DNA of 57,500 nt, taken from positions 725,001-782,500 of the forward strand of contig JACVTC010000038.1 of NCBI GenBank assembly GCA_016946835.1, read 5' to 3'. The notes beneath the pieces were generated by a model. It made no database searches, was not told the origin of the DNA, and saw only the letters and a list, made by a program, of their open reading frames with translations. Position numbers and translations under genes: made by a program. The stretch is from Neocallimastix lanati (nom. inval.). Taxonomy: Eukaryota > Neocallimastigomycota > Neocallimastigomycetes > Neocallimastigales > Neocallimastigaceae. Below are positions 1-11,889 of this stretch, piece after piece; positions within the stretch are counted from its first letter, which is position 1; each line of letters begins with the position of its first letter.

Positions 1-109
1 ACACTTGAACTTAAAAAAAAAGTGTAAAAAGTGAAAAAAAAAAAAAAAAAAAAAAAAAAAACACTTTATATTTATTATTATAATTATTATTTTTATTTAA
101 CACTATATA

Positions 110-690
110 TAAAGAATAGAAGGTGACTGCTATTCTTTAGATATATGTATAAATAGAAAATATTAGATAGAAGATGGTTACTATTATTTGTTAAATATAT
201 ATAGAACAGAAGATGGTGACTATTATTTGATAGATATATATAGACTAGAAGATATAAGATAGAAAATAGTTAACTGTTATTCTTTAGATATATATAGAAA
301 ATAGAAGATGGTTACTATTATTTGTTTGATATATAGAAATTAAAAGATAGAAGATAGAAGATGGTGACTATTATTTATTAGATATATAGAGAATAGAAGA
401 TAGAAGATATAAGAAAGAAGACAATAATTGTTATTCTCTAGTTATATAGAAGATATAATATAGAAGATGGTAACTATTATTTATTAGATATATAGAGAAT
501 AGAGGATAGAAGATAGAAGATAGTAACTGTTATTTATTAGATATATATAGAAGATAGAAGATATAAGATAGAAGAAATAAGATAATAGATAGAAGATAGA
601 AGAAACAAAATAGAAAATGGTAACTGTTATTTGTTACATATATATATATAAAATAATAGATAGAAGATAGAAGATAAAAGATAGTAGATG
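110..690. repeat. degenerate purine-rich minisatellite
   Basis: About ten imperfect copies of a 50-70 base unit built from TAGAAGATGGTGACTATTATT followed by a TAGATATATAGA-type spacer, with shorter AGATAGAAGATAG subrepeats. Copies vary in length and carry many substitutions, so the array is old. No open frame crosses it. Confidence 0.75.
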
Positions 691-905
691 GTGAATGTTC
701 ATCATGAGCGATACTTGAAATTTATTCCTTTTTTAATTTTTTTTTTTTTTTTAGTAAGAAGAAAGAGAAATTGTCCACTCCTCTCTTCCCCCACTGTTTT
801 AAATAGAAAAAGGATAAAACAAATATGGACATCATACATCAAAACTGAATATTTTTTTAACTAGATCAAATACAAATGATATTTTTAGACATTTTTTTAA
901 ATAAG

Positions 906-945
<40 letters not shown>

Positions 946-1597
946 TTATTTATCAATATTTTATTTTCTATTGAAGGTAAATGAAATATACATATTTTTT
1001 ATGGCTTTATTAAACTTTTTTTTTTTTGGTTATATTAAACCATTTTTTATTTAACTATATATATACATTTTTTTTTTTTTTTTTTTGGTTTTATTAAACC
1101 ATTTTTTATTTAACTATATATATACATTTTTTTTTTATGGTTTTATTCAACTTTTTTTTTTTTTTTTTTATATTTTAATGTAAAATAAGAATTTAAAAGA
1201 AGGAAGCAGCCAACCAAATTACATACATAAATAAATCAAAGTAAAAAAAAAAAAAATAAAAATAAAATAAAATAAAAATAATTTAGAGGTAATTACCATG
1301 GTAAAAAGATTTCATTCCAAAAAAAACAAAATAAAATAAAATAAAACAAAAAAACAAAAAAAGTAAACAAATAAACATACAAAAAAATATATATATAATC
1401 ACTTTCAATCAAAAGTTCATGGATTTTATAATTATTATTTGAACTTTTTTGTAAAATTCAAATTATTATAATAATATTATATTTTTTTTTTTTTTTTAGT
1501 AGTTATGTTATATTAATGAATATAAGGAATGGGTGATGAAATAGGTTAATATTTTTTAAAGTTTAGGTAAATGATAAAAATGATAAACGATATAGAT
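691..1597. other. intergenic, homopolymer rich
   Basis: Poly(T) runs, a TA microsatellite near 911-940 and two near-copies of a 60-base segment containing GGTTTTATTAAACC-type sequence (about 1026-1135). No coding sequence or RNA gene seen. Confidence 0.6.
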
Positions 1598-1868
1598 GTG
1601 TTGCATTTTAGAACATGGCTTTATATGAAATGCGGCCGATGTAAGGGTGGTATAAACTATTATTGATAAATAAATAATAATATTTAAATATTTAAAAAAT
1701 AATAAAATAAAGAAATAATTTTAAAGACATTTTAATATTTTAATATATTATGTTAAAATAATAAAATAATAATAATAATTATATTTAATTTTTAAGATAT
1801 ATTAAAATGTGGTGCATTAAATTTCAAATTAAATTTTTATTTATAAGCCACGTTCTGAAATGCACCAC
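1598..1868. mobile_element. MITE-like element with terminal inverted repeats
   Basis: The left end (1598-1623, beginning GTGTTGCATTTTAGAAC) matches the reverse complement of the right end (1843-1868, beginning GTGGTGCATTTCAGAAC) at about 21 of 26 positions. An extra inner copy of GTGGTGCATT at 1809-1818 pairs with 1859-1868. The 271-base interior is AT-rich and non-coding. This layout fits a short non-autonomous DNA transposon. No target-site duplication is clear, so it may instead be a chance or unrelated inverted repeat. Confidence 0.4.
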
Positions 1869-1890
1869 CTTCTGATAATACTACTAATAA

Positions 1891-1972
1891 TATAAATAAT
1901 GTATTAAGTTGTAACTATTTGAGAGTTATAATATAAATAATGTATTAAGTTGTAACTATTTGAGAGTTATAA
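1891..1972. repeat. 41-bp tandem duplication
   Basis: Two essentially identical adjacent copies of a 41-base unit starting TATAAATAATGTATTAAG and ending GAGAGTTATAA. It lies just outside the inverted-repeat element at 1598-1868. Confidence 0.8.
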
Positions 1973-2995
1973 CATATCTATATCTTTAATTATTCCTATT
2001 ATTATTACTTTTTTTTTATTTTTTAATTTTATGTATAAATTTTTTTTTTCTTTTTATGTTTATTAATTAAATGTTAATGTAATGTAATGTAATGTCTCAA
2101 GATAATTATTTAATAGTAAAGATACTCTAATTTTTTTTTTTTTATTTTATTTTATTTAATTTAACCAAATTAATAATAATATTATAGAAGGAAAAAAAAT
2201 AAAAAAAAAAAAATTAACTTTAATATGAATTTATTTATTATTAAAGCTAAATTTTTTTTTTTTTATTTTTTTTTTTATTTTTGGACATTGTTAATTCTAA
2301 AATAAAAAAAAATAGAAATAAAATATATTCTAAAAAAAAAAAAAAAATACTAAAACAAAAACAAAAAAAAATAAAACAGAAACAAAAATAAAACAGAAAA
2401 AAAAAAATAAAACAAAAATAAAAATAAAACAGAAATAAAAATAAAACAGAAATAAAAATAAAACAGAAACAAAAAAAAATAAAACAGAAACAAAAACAAA
2501 AAACCAAAAAAAAAAGAAAATTCAATACATTGAAAATTAAAAATTAATTTATAAAATATATATATATATATATATTTCTGTTTTATTTTTATTTTATTTT
2601 ATCATTATTATTTATTATTGAACTTATAAATAAATTGTTAATATTCCTTTAAAATTTTTTATTTATTTATTTTTTTTATTTATTTATTTTTTTTTTTTTT
2701 TTATTTTTTACTCTTTTTATAATAAAAAATTTAAAGTTGTATTATTTTAATGTTGTGATCTTAATTCTAAGAAGTAAAATTGAGTCACTTTTAATAAAGT
2801 TGAAATTTTTACTTTACCTTTTCAGTTGGAATTTTCTAAAAATTAATAAATAAATAATAAGAATTAAATATATTTAGTAAAAAAGAAAAAGATAAAAAAA
2901 ATTTTTTTTTTATTTTTGTATAGAAAACATAAACAAAAATAATTATAAAGATAGAAAAAGTTTTTATTCATTATTAGTATCATAGATAAAATCCA

Positions 2996-3041
<46 letters not shown>

Positions 3042-3489
3042 TATAATAAAGAAAAAAAAAAAAAAAACTTAGAAAATGAAAATAAGTCCAATTATAATAT
3101 ATGAATTAGTATTTTGCAAGCATGGAAATATGAACTGATTTATATATTTATATATGAAGTGGTTGATTATTATAAACTTATTAATAAATTTTTATTATTA
3201 TTAATAATATATATATTATTTATTTATTTTTATTATATCAAATTCATAATTTAATAAAAAAAAAAAAAAAAAAAAAAGAAAGCAGTGAAAAACTTTTTCG
3301 TAGAAATTAATACTTAATTATTCAATTTTTAATTTACATGTCAAAATGAAATATAAAAGTACAAATTAAAACTTGTAACTTTCCTTAGCATTAATTAAAC
3401 TTTTTAATTATTTATTAAAGTTTATTTAATTAACGTTACACCTATAATAAATCAGAAATCACATTTTTAGTGGATTTAAGAAAATAAAT
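1973..3489. other. intergenic, simple sequence
   Basis: Poly(A) and poly(T) runs (for example 3000-3038) and a degenerate AAATAAAACAGAAA array at about 2350-2510. The reverse-strand open frame over that array is only low-complexity F/I/C sequence. Nothing convincing is coded. Confidence 0.6.
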
Positions 3490-3995
3490 AATGGAATAAT
3501 AAATAATAAATAAATAAATAATAAATAATAAATAATAATAAATAATAAATAATAAATAATAATAAATAATAAATAATAAATAATAAATAATAAATAATAA
3601 ATAATAAATAATAAATAATAAATAATAAATAATAATAAATAATAAATAATAAATAATAAATAATAAATAATAAATAAATAAATAATAAATAATAAATAAT
3701 AAATAATAAATAATAAATAATAAATAATAAATAATAAATAATAAATAATAAATAATAAATAATAAATAATTGAATAATAAATAATAAATAAATAAATAAT
3801 AAATAATAAATAAATAAATAATAAATAATAAATAATAAATAATAAATAATAAATAATAAATAATAAATAAATAAATAATAAATAATAAATAATAAATAGT
3901 GAATGTCAAATGATAAATAATAAATAATAATAAAGAGTATTTATTAATAAATAATAAATAATTGAATAATTGAATAATAAATAATAAATAATAAC
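3490..3995. repeat. AATAAAT heptamer microsatellite
   Basis: Roughly 500 bases of the 7-base period AATAATAA/AATAAAT with occasional 4-base slips. The open frame on the minus strand (repeating FIIYYLL) is a by-product of a 7-base period lacking stops in that frame and is not considered a gene. Confidence 0.9.
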
Positions 3996-4158
3996 TAAAT
4001 AAAAAGTATTTTTTTTATTTTAATTATTTAATTCTCTGATATTTCTTGTATATGAATTTTTTATTACTATTTTTCCTTTTCTATTTAAATATTATTTGTT
4101 CTTTTTTTTTTTTTAGAATTTAAAAGTTTAAATTGTTATTTATTTTAGCATTTTATTT

Positions 4159-4230
4159 GCCATGTTGGTCCAGTCGGTTAGGACGATACAGGTCACTGTA
4201 GAGGGCGGGGTTCGAATCCTCGGCATGGCA
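4159..4230 (+). promoter_or_regulatory. tRNA-like head with internal pol III A and B boxes
   Basis: The cloverleaf is nearly complete, but the stretch between D stem and T stem is only 21 bases where a normal tRNA has about 23, so the anticodon arm is defective; the local sequence TACAGGTCACTGTA can form a stem with only a 4-base loop. A GTCAC string hints at an Asp-type tRNA ancestor. It should act as an internal RNA polymerase III promoter rather than as a working tRNA. Confidence 0.7.
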
Positions 4231-4599
4231 CCAAATAATCGGATGAGGTTTCTATCCTGGGATATCATGAGACCACACGTGATGTCCATAAGGCTTTCCC
4301 TCAAATGATTATTTCACCCATCCCTGATACTACGCTTTGAATTGAAGCATAGACCTTGATGATTGTAAAATTTCCAATCGCCAATGATTACACCCACTAG
4401 GGAGGAGTTAATGGTTCCGTTCTGTTGCTCGTGGTCATTAGAGATATATGTAGGAACGTTAGGAATGCATCTCCGGGCAGTGTGTAACGACGATTGAGAG
4501 CGGCGAAGCTGATACAGTATGCCAATAACTCATCACCTTACAGTTAATTAATAACTGTATGGCCATATGGGAGATGGGTACCCATATGTGCAAGTCTAT

Positions 4600-4650
<51 letters not shown>
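4159..4650 (+). mobile_element. tRNA-derived SINE with poly(T) tail
   Basis: A GC-richer 442-base body (4159-4600) sits in AT-only DNA and ends in about 50 T residues. Its first 72 bases fold like a tRNA: acceptor arms GCCATGT/GCATGGC, D stem GTCC/GGAC, T stem CGGGG/CCTCG around TTCGAAT, then an encoded CCA at 4231-4233. The A box (TGGTCCAGTCGG, 4166-4177) and B box (GGTTCGAATCC, 4209-4219) are both near consensus. The insertion is flanked by a direct repeat TAGCATTTTATT at 4146-4157 and 4651-4662. The tRNA-unrelated body has no coding potential. The head, internal promoter, simple tail and target-site duplication together define a SINE, presumably mobilised by a LINE. Oligo-T tails are rarer than A tails but are known in some plant SINEs. 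Confidence 0.85.
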
Positions 4651-4653
<3 letters not shown>

Positions 4654-4662
4654 CATTTTATT

Positions 4663-6508
4663 ATATTTTTGATAATTTAATTTAATTTAAGTTTAGAAAA
4701 AAAAAATTAAAAAAAATTAAAAAAAAAGGATTAGAAATAAGATTTTTAAATAAATAAACTTAAAATAAAGTTATTTAAAAATATTTATATGTTCATGTCA
4801 ATAAGTTTAAAAAAAAAGATAACTTTTTTAAATTTTATTTTTTTTTATTGGTTCAAGGAGTATTTAAGGATAACGAGGCGAGTGTTTTAACAGCTTAACT
4901 GATATAGATGTATATCTATGAAGCCATATAAATTACTAATTTGACCTACATTGAATACATTAGATCTACATCTATGCAAAAGTGAATTATTATTATTTAT
5001 TATTATTTATTATTATTATTAATAAATATTATTTATTATGATTTATTATTATTATTAATAAATATTATTTATTATGATTTATTATTATTATTAATAAATA
5101 TTTATTATGATTTATTATTATGACTATTTATAAATATTATTTATTATAATTTATTATTATTATTTATAAATAAATATTAACTTTTTTTTTTTTTTTTTTT
5201 TGATTTTTAAAATCAAATCTTATATTATATTTTATGTATATTAAATAATTAATTTAGACATTTTTTTTCCTTTTTTTCCTTTTTCCTTTTTTTTTCCTTT
5301 TTTTCCTTTTTCCTTTTTTTTTCCTTTTTTTTCATTTTTTGAATCAAAAAATAATTTAAAATTTATTAGATAATATTAATTTTATTTTTTAACTTTTTAT
5401 TTTATTTTTTTTTAAAAACAAAAAAAAATTAAAACATTTTATAATTAATAATGACGCTCTAACAAATTCTGTCTACTTTTATTAATTAAGGATAACCAAA
5501 AATAAACAATAACAATATGAAAAAATAATAAAAAGAAGAGAAAGAAGCGGTTGACGGTTAAAAATTAAAAATTAAAAATTAAAAATTAAATAAAAAAAAT
5601 AATTAAAAAAATTAAATATTTTTTAATTTAGTATAAAAATTTATTGGATAAAACATTTTATATTTTTATTTTATTTTTATTTTATTTTTATTTTATTTTA
5701 TTTTGAATGAAAATAGCTTTATTATTGTTTTAAGTTTATTATTATTATTAGTATTATTCCTATTTGATATGCGATATGAAATAAATATTAAACAAAAAAA
5801 ACAAAAAAAAACTATTAAAATATTTATTAAACCATATTTAATAATTAATGTTTAACTACCGTTTCTTATTTATGGTGTAATGACACCATTGCTTGTTTAT
5901 TCTGTATAATATTATTTGATATTAAATATAATGATACTTTTTTTTTTTTTATTTCTAGGAAAATGAAAATTTATATAATTATTATACTTTATCTTTGATA
6001 ATTTATGAAGTATATATGATTTATATTGGTTGAAAATAATCATATCTATTATATTTTATTATTTACTATTTTCATTTTATAGTTAAGATAGCTAAATAGT
6101 TATAAAAAATTATTATATAAAAAGTTTAATAATATCATAATTATATAAAAGTTATATCAAAGATTTTGATGTAAAAGAAGAAATAAAAAAAAAAATTTTT
6201 TTTTTTGGTATACTATATAATATATTTATTTAATAAGGTGGAATAAAATATAAATAATAAATAATAAATAATAAGATAGTAAAAAAAAATAAAAGGGAAA
6301 CATTGTATGAAAAATATCCCATATTATTTTTATATAAATAAAAAATAAAAATAATAATAAAAAAAAAAAAATTAAGGGGAGTCATAGAAGTTATATGGAA
6401 TAAATTAAAACAGGTGCATAAATTTAATTAATTTTATTGCTTTTTTTTTTTTTTTTATCAATAATTAATTTTATGTAAAGAAAAAAAAAACAAGAATAAA
6501 ATTAAGAA

Positions 6509-6546
<38 letters not shown>

Positions 6547-6637
6547 TTTTTTTTTTTTTTTTCAATCATTTATATTGCCTATAATAATCTAATTTAAAAG
6601 GAGATAATTGCTTATGATGTTTATTTAAATTGTTAAG
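4663..6637. other. intergenic
   Basis: Contains a slightly GC-richer stretch at 4848-4985 with an ATAGATGTATATCTATG hairpin, TTATTATT arrays at 4988-5175, a pyrimidine array of T(5-8)CC units at 5257-5335, and AAATTAAA/ATTTTATT short repeats around 5560-5700. No gene recognised. Confidence 0.55.
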
Positions 6638-6717
6638 AGTATCCTAAAAAATTTTTGTCCATTCTCAAAGGATGGTACAAGGATGGTAAAAAGATGTCCT
6701 TTGAAACATTTTTTCAG
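6638..6717 (+). other. isolated exon-like coding segment
   Basis: This segment, bounded by a TTAAG acceptor-like site and followed by a perfect GTAAGT donor at 6718-6723, reads in one frame as protein of normal composition containing FLSILKGWYKDGKK and SFETFFQ. It stands out against the surrounding AT-only DNA by its mixed codons and its Trp, Gly and Asp content. No neighbouring exon with a matching phase could be found on either side, so it may be a stranded exon of a decayed gene, or part of a gene whose other exons are too short to see. I do not recognise the protein. Confidence 0.4.
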
Positions 6718-6786
6718 GTAAGTCTTGCTATATTAACCAAGGGATGAGATTATGTCAACACCAAAATGGTATGACAATATAATACA

Positions 6787-6815
6787 TAGTAGATAATTAT
6801 TATAATTATCTACTA
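6787..6815. repeat. perfect 12-bp inverted repeat
   Basis: TAGTAGATAATT (6787-6798) and AATTATCTACTA (6804-6815) are exact reverse complements around a 5-base loop. It lies 70 bases after the exon-like segment at 6638-6717. Confidence 0.6.
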
Positions 6816-9654
6816 TAACACGTCAAAAGAAAGAGTACAGAGGTCCTACTACCCTTTTTTCTTACTATTTCCTAGTTTAAAAACAAAAACAAAAACAAAA
6901 TATTTTTTTTATATTATGTTTCTACTATCTTTATTATTTTTAACAGTAGAATTAAATTATTATTAAATATATTAAATTTTATTATCAAAAAGAGTTTATT
7001 TGATTATAATCCACATAAGAGGATAAAATATTCTAATAGAAATAAATATTTCCACTAAAAATAATTATTACTTTTTTTTTTTTTTTTTTTATTATATTTT
7101 ATTAAAGAATTATCATTAACTAAATCTGAATAATAAATTAAAATTTGCTGCTGGTTCCACATTTAAAATAGTATCATATTAAAAGAAAAAGAAAAAAAAT
7201 ATATATATAAATATTTTCTATTTTACTGTTATTATTATTATTTTTATTTTTATTATTATTTTTATTATTATTGCTTATATTTTAATTACTTTAATATTGT
7301 TCTTTATTTAATATTGGCAAAAAAAAAAAAAAATAAAGTAAAACATAAGAAAGATAAAACACTTTTTATTAAAAATTATTAAATTATATTGAAAATTATG
7401 TAAGACCGGGCTAAAATAATTATTATCAAACAACATGAACACATACACATACAAAAAAAAAAAAGCCTAAAGTAATAATGAAAAAATTTAAATTTTATTA
7501 TTATTTATTATTTATTTATTTATTTATTATTCATTATTTAGTTTTTTATTATTGATTATTTATTAATAAATACTCTTTTTGTTATTTATTATTTATTATT
7601 TATTATTTAATTATTTAATTATTTAATTATTTAATTATTTAATTATTTAATTATTTAATTATTTTTATTTATTATTTATTATTTATTATATATTTTGTAT
7701 TATTATTTATTTTGTATAATTATTATTTATTTTGTATAATTATTTATTATTTTATTAAAAAATTAAAATTATATAAATATATTATATTAATTATATAACT
7801 TTTATTATTTAAAGTTTTTTTATATATAAATAAAAAAACAAAACAAAATAAAAAGCATAATTAAATATAAAAATTCAAATTATTAATATTTTTTAATTAA
7901 ATATTCTATTGGTATCTTTAAAAATTTAATCATACAATATAATAATATAAATATATACCAATTAATTTTTAATATATTTACCATACAAACTTTACTGTAT
8001 ATTACGTAAATGTATCAATTTATTTTAGTATTTAAATATTTCGAATGTTCAATTAATAAAATTAAATATACATGCTTAATATATTATTTATTAAAGTTAA
8101 ATAATATAATACTAATATATTAGATAATACAAAATTTAAATAGATTAATAAATAATAAATAATAAATAAAAAACTATAAAAAATGACATATGTAATATAT
8201 TATCTAGTTTATTTTAATTATTAATTTCTTTTAATTACAATGTAATCCTAATATACGCATAAACTTCTATTTCCATAAGAAAATATTAAGAAAAATTAAG
8301 AAAAAAAATTTTTTTTTTTATTTCTTAAGTGGGTTAAAAAAGAATAAATTTTAATTAATATTAGTCTGAATAATCAAATAGACCAACTTTATTAAATATA
8401 AAATTTTTAGATATACTTTAATTAAACTTAAATTCGATTAACCATTTATTATATTATATAAACTTTTTTCTGTTAATTCTTTTCTTCTTTTTTTTTTTTT
8501 TTTTTTTTTCTTCTTCTTTTCATTAAAAGAATGGATAGAATGTATTAACAATATGTTAGAATATTAATATATTATTTAAATTATATCTAACTTTTTATCA
8601 TAGAAAATAAAAAAGAAAAATATTTAAAATATTTAAAAAAATATATATATACACGTATGATATATAAAATATATATATGTAAATAGAAATATATATATGT
8701 AAATAAAAATATATATAGTAAATAAAAATATATAAATGTAAATAGAAATATATAAAAATAAATAGAAATAAATATTATTTTTATACATTTCGTACAATAC
8801 AAAAAATTCTTTTTAATAAATTATATAATATATTACAAAATATAAATTAATTTATTGACTTGATTATTAAGGTATATATTATAAACTTTTTTTTTATTTA
8901 TATTTATATTTAATAAGATGAATGGTTATTGCTTATTAATAATGTATGATGCATAATTAATATAAATTATATATTAAATAATTGTATATTAAAAAATTAT
9001 ACAAAAAAAAAAAAAAAATTAAAAGGACTAATAATGATTAAAAAAGGAAATGTGAAAAAAAGCTTAATAAATAATATTTTGATTTTTAATTTAAAATTTC
9101 ATTTGTAATAAAAAGAATCAAATATAATCAAATTATTAAATTTTTTTTTTTTTTTTTTTTTTGAAAAAAAAATTTTTTAAAAATTATTTAGGTAAGTTTT
9201 AATTATCAATAAATAGAAAAAAAAAGTAATAAAAATAGTAAAAAAAAAAAAAAAAAAAAACTTTCCTTTTTCTTTTCTTTTTTGTCTTTGTTTTTATACT
9301 AAGATTTATTTTAGATTAGTTATTAAAAGGGATAAAGTGTTAAATAATCTTTTTATTAGTTTTTTTATACCATATTTTTATTTTTATTTTAAAGATATAA
9401 ATATTTAATAATTAAAACTTTTTTTTTTTATCATTAACTTTTTTTATAGAACTTTAGATAAAAGAAGAAAGAACAAGAAAGATTTTCATAAATACATAAT
9501 TTTAGCTTTCTTTTCCTTTTTTTTTATTCTAAATTTTTTACAATAGGTTTAACATTTTTTTTTTTTTAAAAAAAATTTAAAATAATATAATGATATTATT
9601 TCTTACATCATTGTAAAATAATTCAACATAAATTTCAAGTTTTATATAGACCAA

Positions 9655-9685
<31 letters not shown>

Positions 9686-10254
9686 GAAAATAAAAAAAAA
9701 AAAAAAAAAAAGAAAATAAAAAAAAAAAGAAAATAAAAAAAAAAAGAAAATAAAAAAAAAATAAAAACAAATTTAAAATATATAATAATATATCAATCAA
9801 TATTTATAATTATCAATATATTTTTATTTATTTGACAAACAACTAAAGCAAAAATACATTCAAATAAAAAAAAAAAAAATTTTGCACATAAATATTTTAC
9901 AAAATTAAACTTATAGAGTTTAACTTTTAAAATATTAATAAATCAAAAATCACAAGCGTAGATATATATAATACAATATTAATTATATATCAAAAAATTT
10001 ATATTATTAAATACTTATTTTTTATATGAACATAAATATATATATGATATCACATAAAAAAAATTAAAATTATTCTTTAAAAAAAACATTTATATTAAAT
10101 TACTTAGAATACGGTAAATATTTATTACTTTTTTTTTTATACAAATATTTATGTATGTAATCAATTTATTAATAAATTTATACTATTATATATTTTTATT
10201 TATTGGAATTATAAAAGAAAAATAAAAATAAAAAGTTTTTTTTTTTAAAAAAAA
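6816..10254. other. intergenic, repeat rich
   Basis: Holds TTATTTA/TTAATTA arrays (about 7500-7745), a 20-22 base repeat of ATATATGTAAATAGAAAT type (about 8640-8770), poly(A)-G runs (9653-9765) and long homopolymers. Open frames here are low-complexity. The last part is presumably the promoter and leader of the gene at 10255, but no distinct element can be named. Confidence 0.55.
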
Positions 10255-11742
10255 ATGTCAACTTTTACATATAAGAAAGTTTCATACTTAACTGATCCTT
10301 ATCAAGAATATTTAATGAGTAAGGGAAAGACTGAACCATCAAAGGATAAATATTTGAGTCCAAATACTATAACCAAAACAACAAAAAAAGAACGTAGAAC
10401 TACTAAACTTTTATTGGATGTTAATGAATTAGGTGTTTTAATTAATATCGATAATACTAAAAAGAATATTCCAAATTCAAAGAAAAATGGATTATTAACA
10501 CCACCAGGTTCTTTAGAAGATAAAGGAGATTATTTAAATAATTATAAAAGTTCAACGACAACAAATAATGGATTATTGACTCCACCATCTTCTAATTCTT
10601 CATTATCATTAAATGATACTTCTCAAGATACCATTAAAACTAACAAGCATTCGAGTTTTATAAATCCACTCTTGGATATGAAATTTGATGTTGGAGGTTT
10701 ATTTGATGATGGAGATAAGAATGGTGATGATATATTTCAAGATATTATTACTAAATTTGATAATATGGATGATGATGTTAACATGAATTCATCCGTTGAT
10801 TATCAAAATCAAAAAAGATTTAGTCAAGATACCATTAAGATGAAACATATAAGTAATATGAGTACTGGTACAATAAAGGCAAATAATTCAATTAAGGCTA
10901 GCGATACTGTAAAATCTAGTGAATCTATTAAAGATAATGATTCTATTAAAGCTAGTAGTACATTAAAGTCAAGTGGAACAATAAAGATGGAAGACGATAA
11001 ACATACTAGTCAAGATACCATAAAATTAAGAGAAAATAGTGTAAAGAAGGTTGATTCATTCGATAATCAATTAGTTCAAAATTTAAATGAAAATCCTGCC
11101 ATTGTTATCGATAAATCATTTTTAAATGATGGTGATGATGATGATTATGAAACAAATAGAGGTTTTGATCCTGATATTTATAAGGATGATGAAAAAATTG
11201 ATTTTTCAGAAACTAATAATTGGGATAGTCCATGGGGAAAGGATAATAATACGAAATCACCAAGTTCGATGAAATCTTCTCAATCTAAATTATCTGCTTT
11301 CTCAAGTTTTACAATTAAATCTTCAAAAAAATTAGGTAAAATCACTAAGAAATTTTATAAGAAGATAACAAAACAAAAGGAAAGTCCACAATTTCCAGTA
11401 TCCCCACTTGATATACCCGAAAGTTATAATGAAAAGGAAAGAGCCTTTGAAGAAATGATTTTAAGAGATGATACTATATCTTTATCTTTATCTAATCCAA
11501 ATGGCTCTTTAACTTCTACTTTTGCTGATAAAACATTCCCATTAACCGAAGATGCTAATGCTAGTGAAAATAATAATAGTTTTGAAATGCAAAACTCTCT
11601 TGCTAATAGATCATTTGTATCTTCCGTTAGTAGTGATGATGAGGATACCTATATGAAAAAGAAAAGACATAGAAATGGTATTAATTTTGAGGAAGCTTTA
11701 AAAGAAGGAAATGGCTTCCGTATTTCATTAGCCAATATGTAA
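10255..11742 (+). CDS. disordered Ser/Asn/Asp-rich protein with LLTPP motifs
   Basis: An intronless 495-residue protein of unknown function, supported by ordinary codon use and amino-acid composition in contrast to the simple sequence around it. The start follows an A-rich leader and no upstream in-frame ATG is better. It has no signal peptide or membrane segment and looks mostly disordered. Visible features: GLLTPPGS (79-86) and GLLTPPSS (106-113), each fitting the Cdc4/Fbw7 phosphodegron pattern LLpTPP; three SQDTIK repeats (123-128, 190-195, 252-257) with weaker TIK/SIK/TVK variants between 205 and 245; acidic runs (151-176, 291-313); a Lys-rich stretch (355-375); several SP sites; and a conserved-looking C-terminus, INFEEALKEGNGFRISLANM. 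These suggest a phosphorylated, turned-over regulatory protein, but that is inference. No neighbour helps assign a role. Confidence 0.85.
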   Translation: MSTFTYKKVSYLTDPYQEYLMSKGKTEPSKDKYLSPNTITKTTKKERRTTKLLLDVNELGVLINIDNTKKNIPNSKKNGLLTPPGSLEDKGDYLNNYKSSTTTNNGLLTPPSSNSSLSLNDTSQDTIKTNKHSSFINPLLDMKFDVGGLFDDGDKNGDDIFQDIITKFDNMDDDVNMNSSVDYQNQKRFSQDTIKMKHISNMSTGTIKANNSIKASDTVKSSESIKDNDSIKASSTLKSSGTIKMEDDKHTSQDTIKLRENSVKKVDSFDNQLVQNLNENPAIVIDKSFLNDGDDDDYETNRGFDPDIYKDDEKIDFSETNNWDSPWGKDNNTKSPSSMKSSQSKLSAFSSFTIKSSKKLGKITKKFYKKITKQKESPQFPVSPLDIPESYNEKERAFEEMILRDDTISLSLSNPNGSLTSTFADKTFPLTEDANASENNNSFEMQNSLANRSFVSSVSSDDEDTYMKKKRHRNGINFEEALKEGNGFRISLANM

Positions 11743-11857
11743 AATAATAATCGTAATAATAGTAATAATAATATACAACAATTCATTATTTATATAATTA
11801 TATAATTTAATAATTATCATTAATTTAATAATTATTTTGCTACTTCAATAATTAGTA

Positions 11858-11889
<32 letters not shown>

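Noticed and set aside
3442-3909. 155-codon minus-strand frame over a heptamer array (and similar frames at 2247-2525, 8587-8802, 12036-12296, 18175-18366, 40339-40719)
   Set aside because: They translate simple repeats or T-rich DNA into F/I/Y/L strings. No start context, normal composition or neighbouring exons support them.
4159-4230. Functional tRNA gene
   Set aside because: Anticodon arm is two bases short and mispaired, and CCA is encoded and followed directly by the SINE body, so this is a SINE head.
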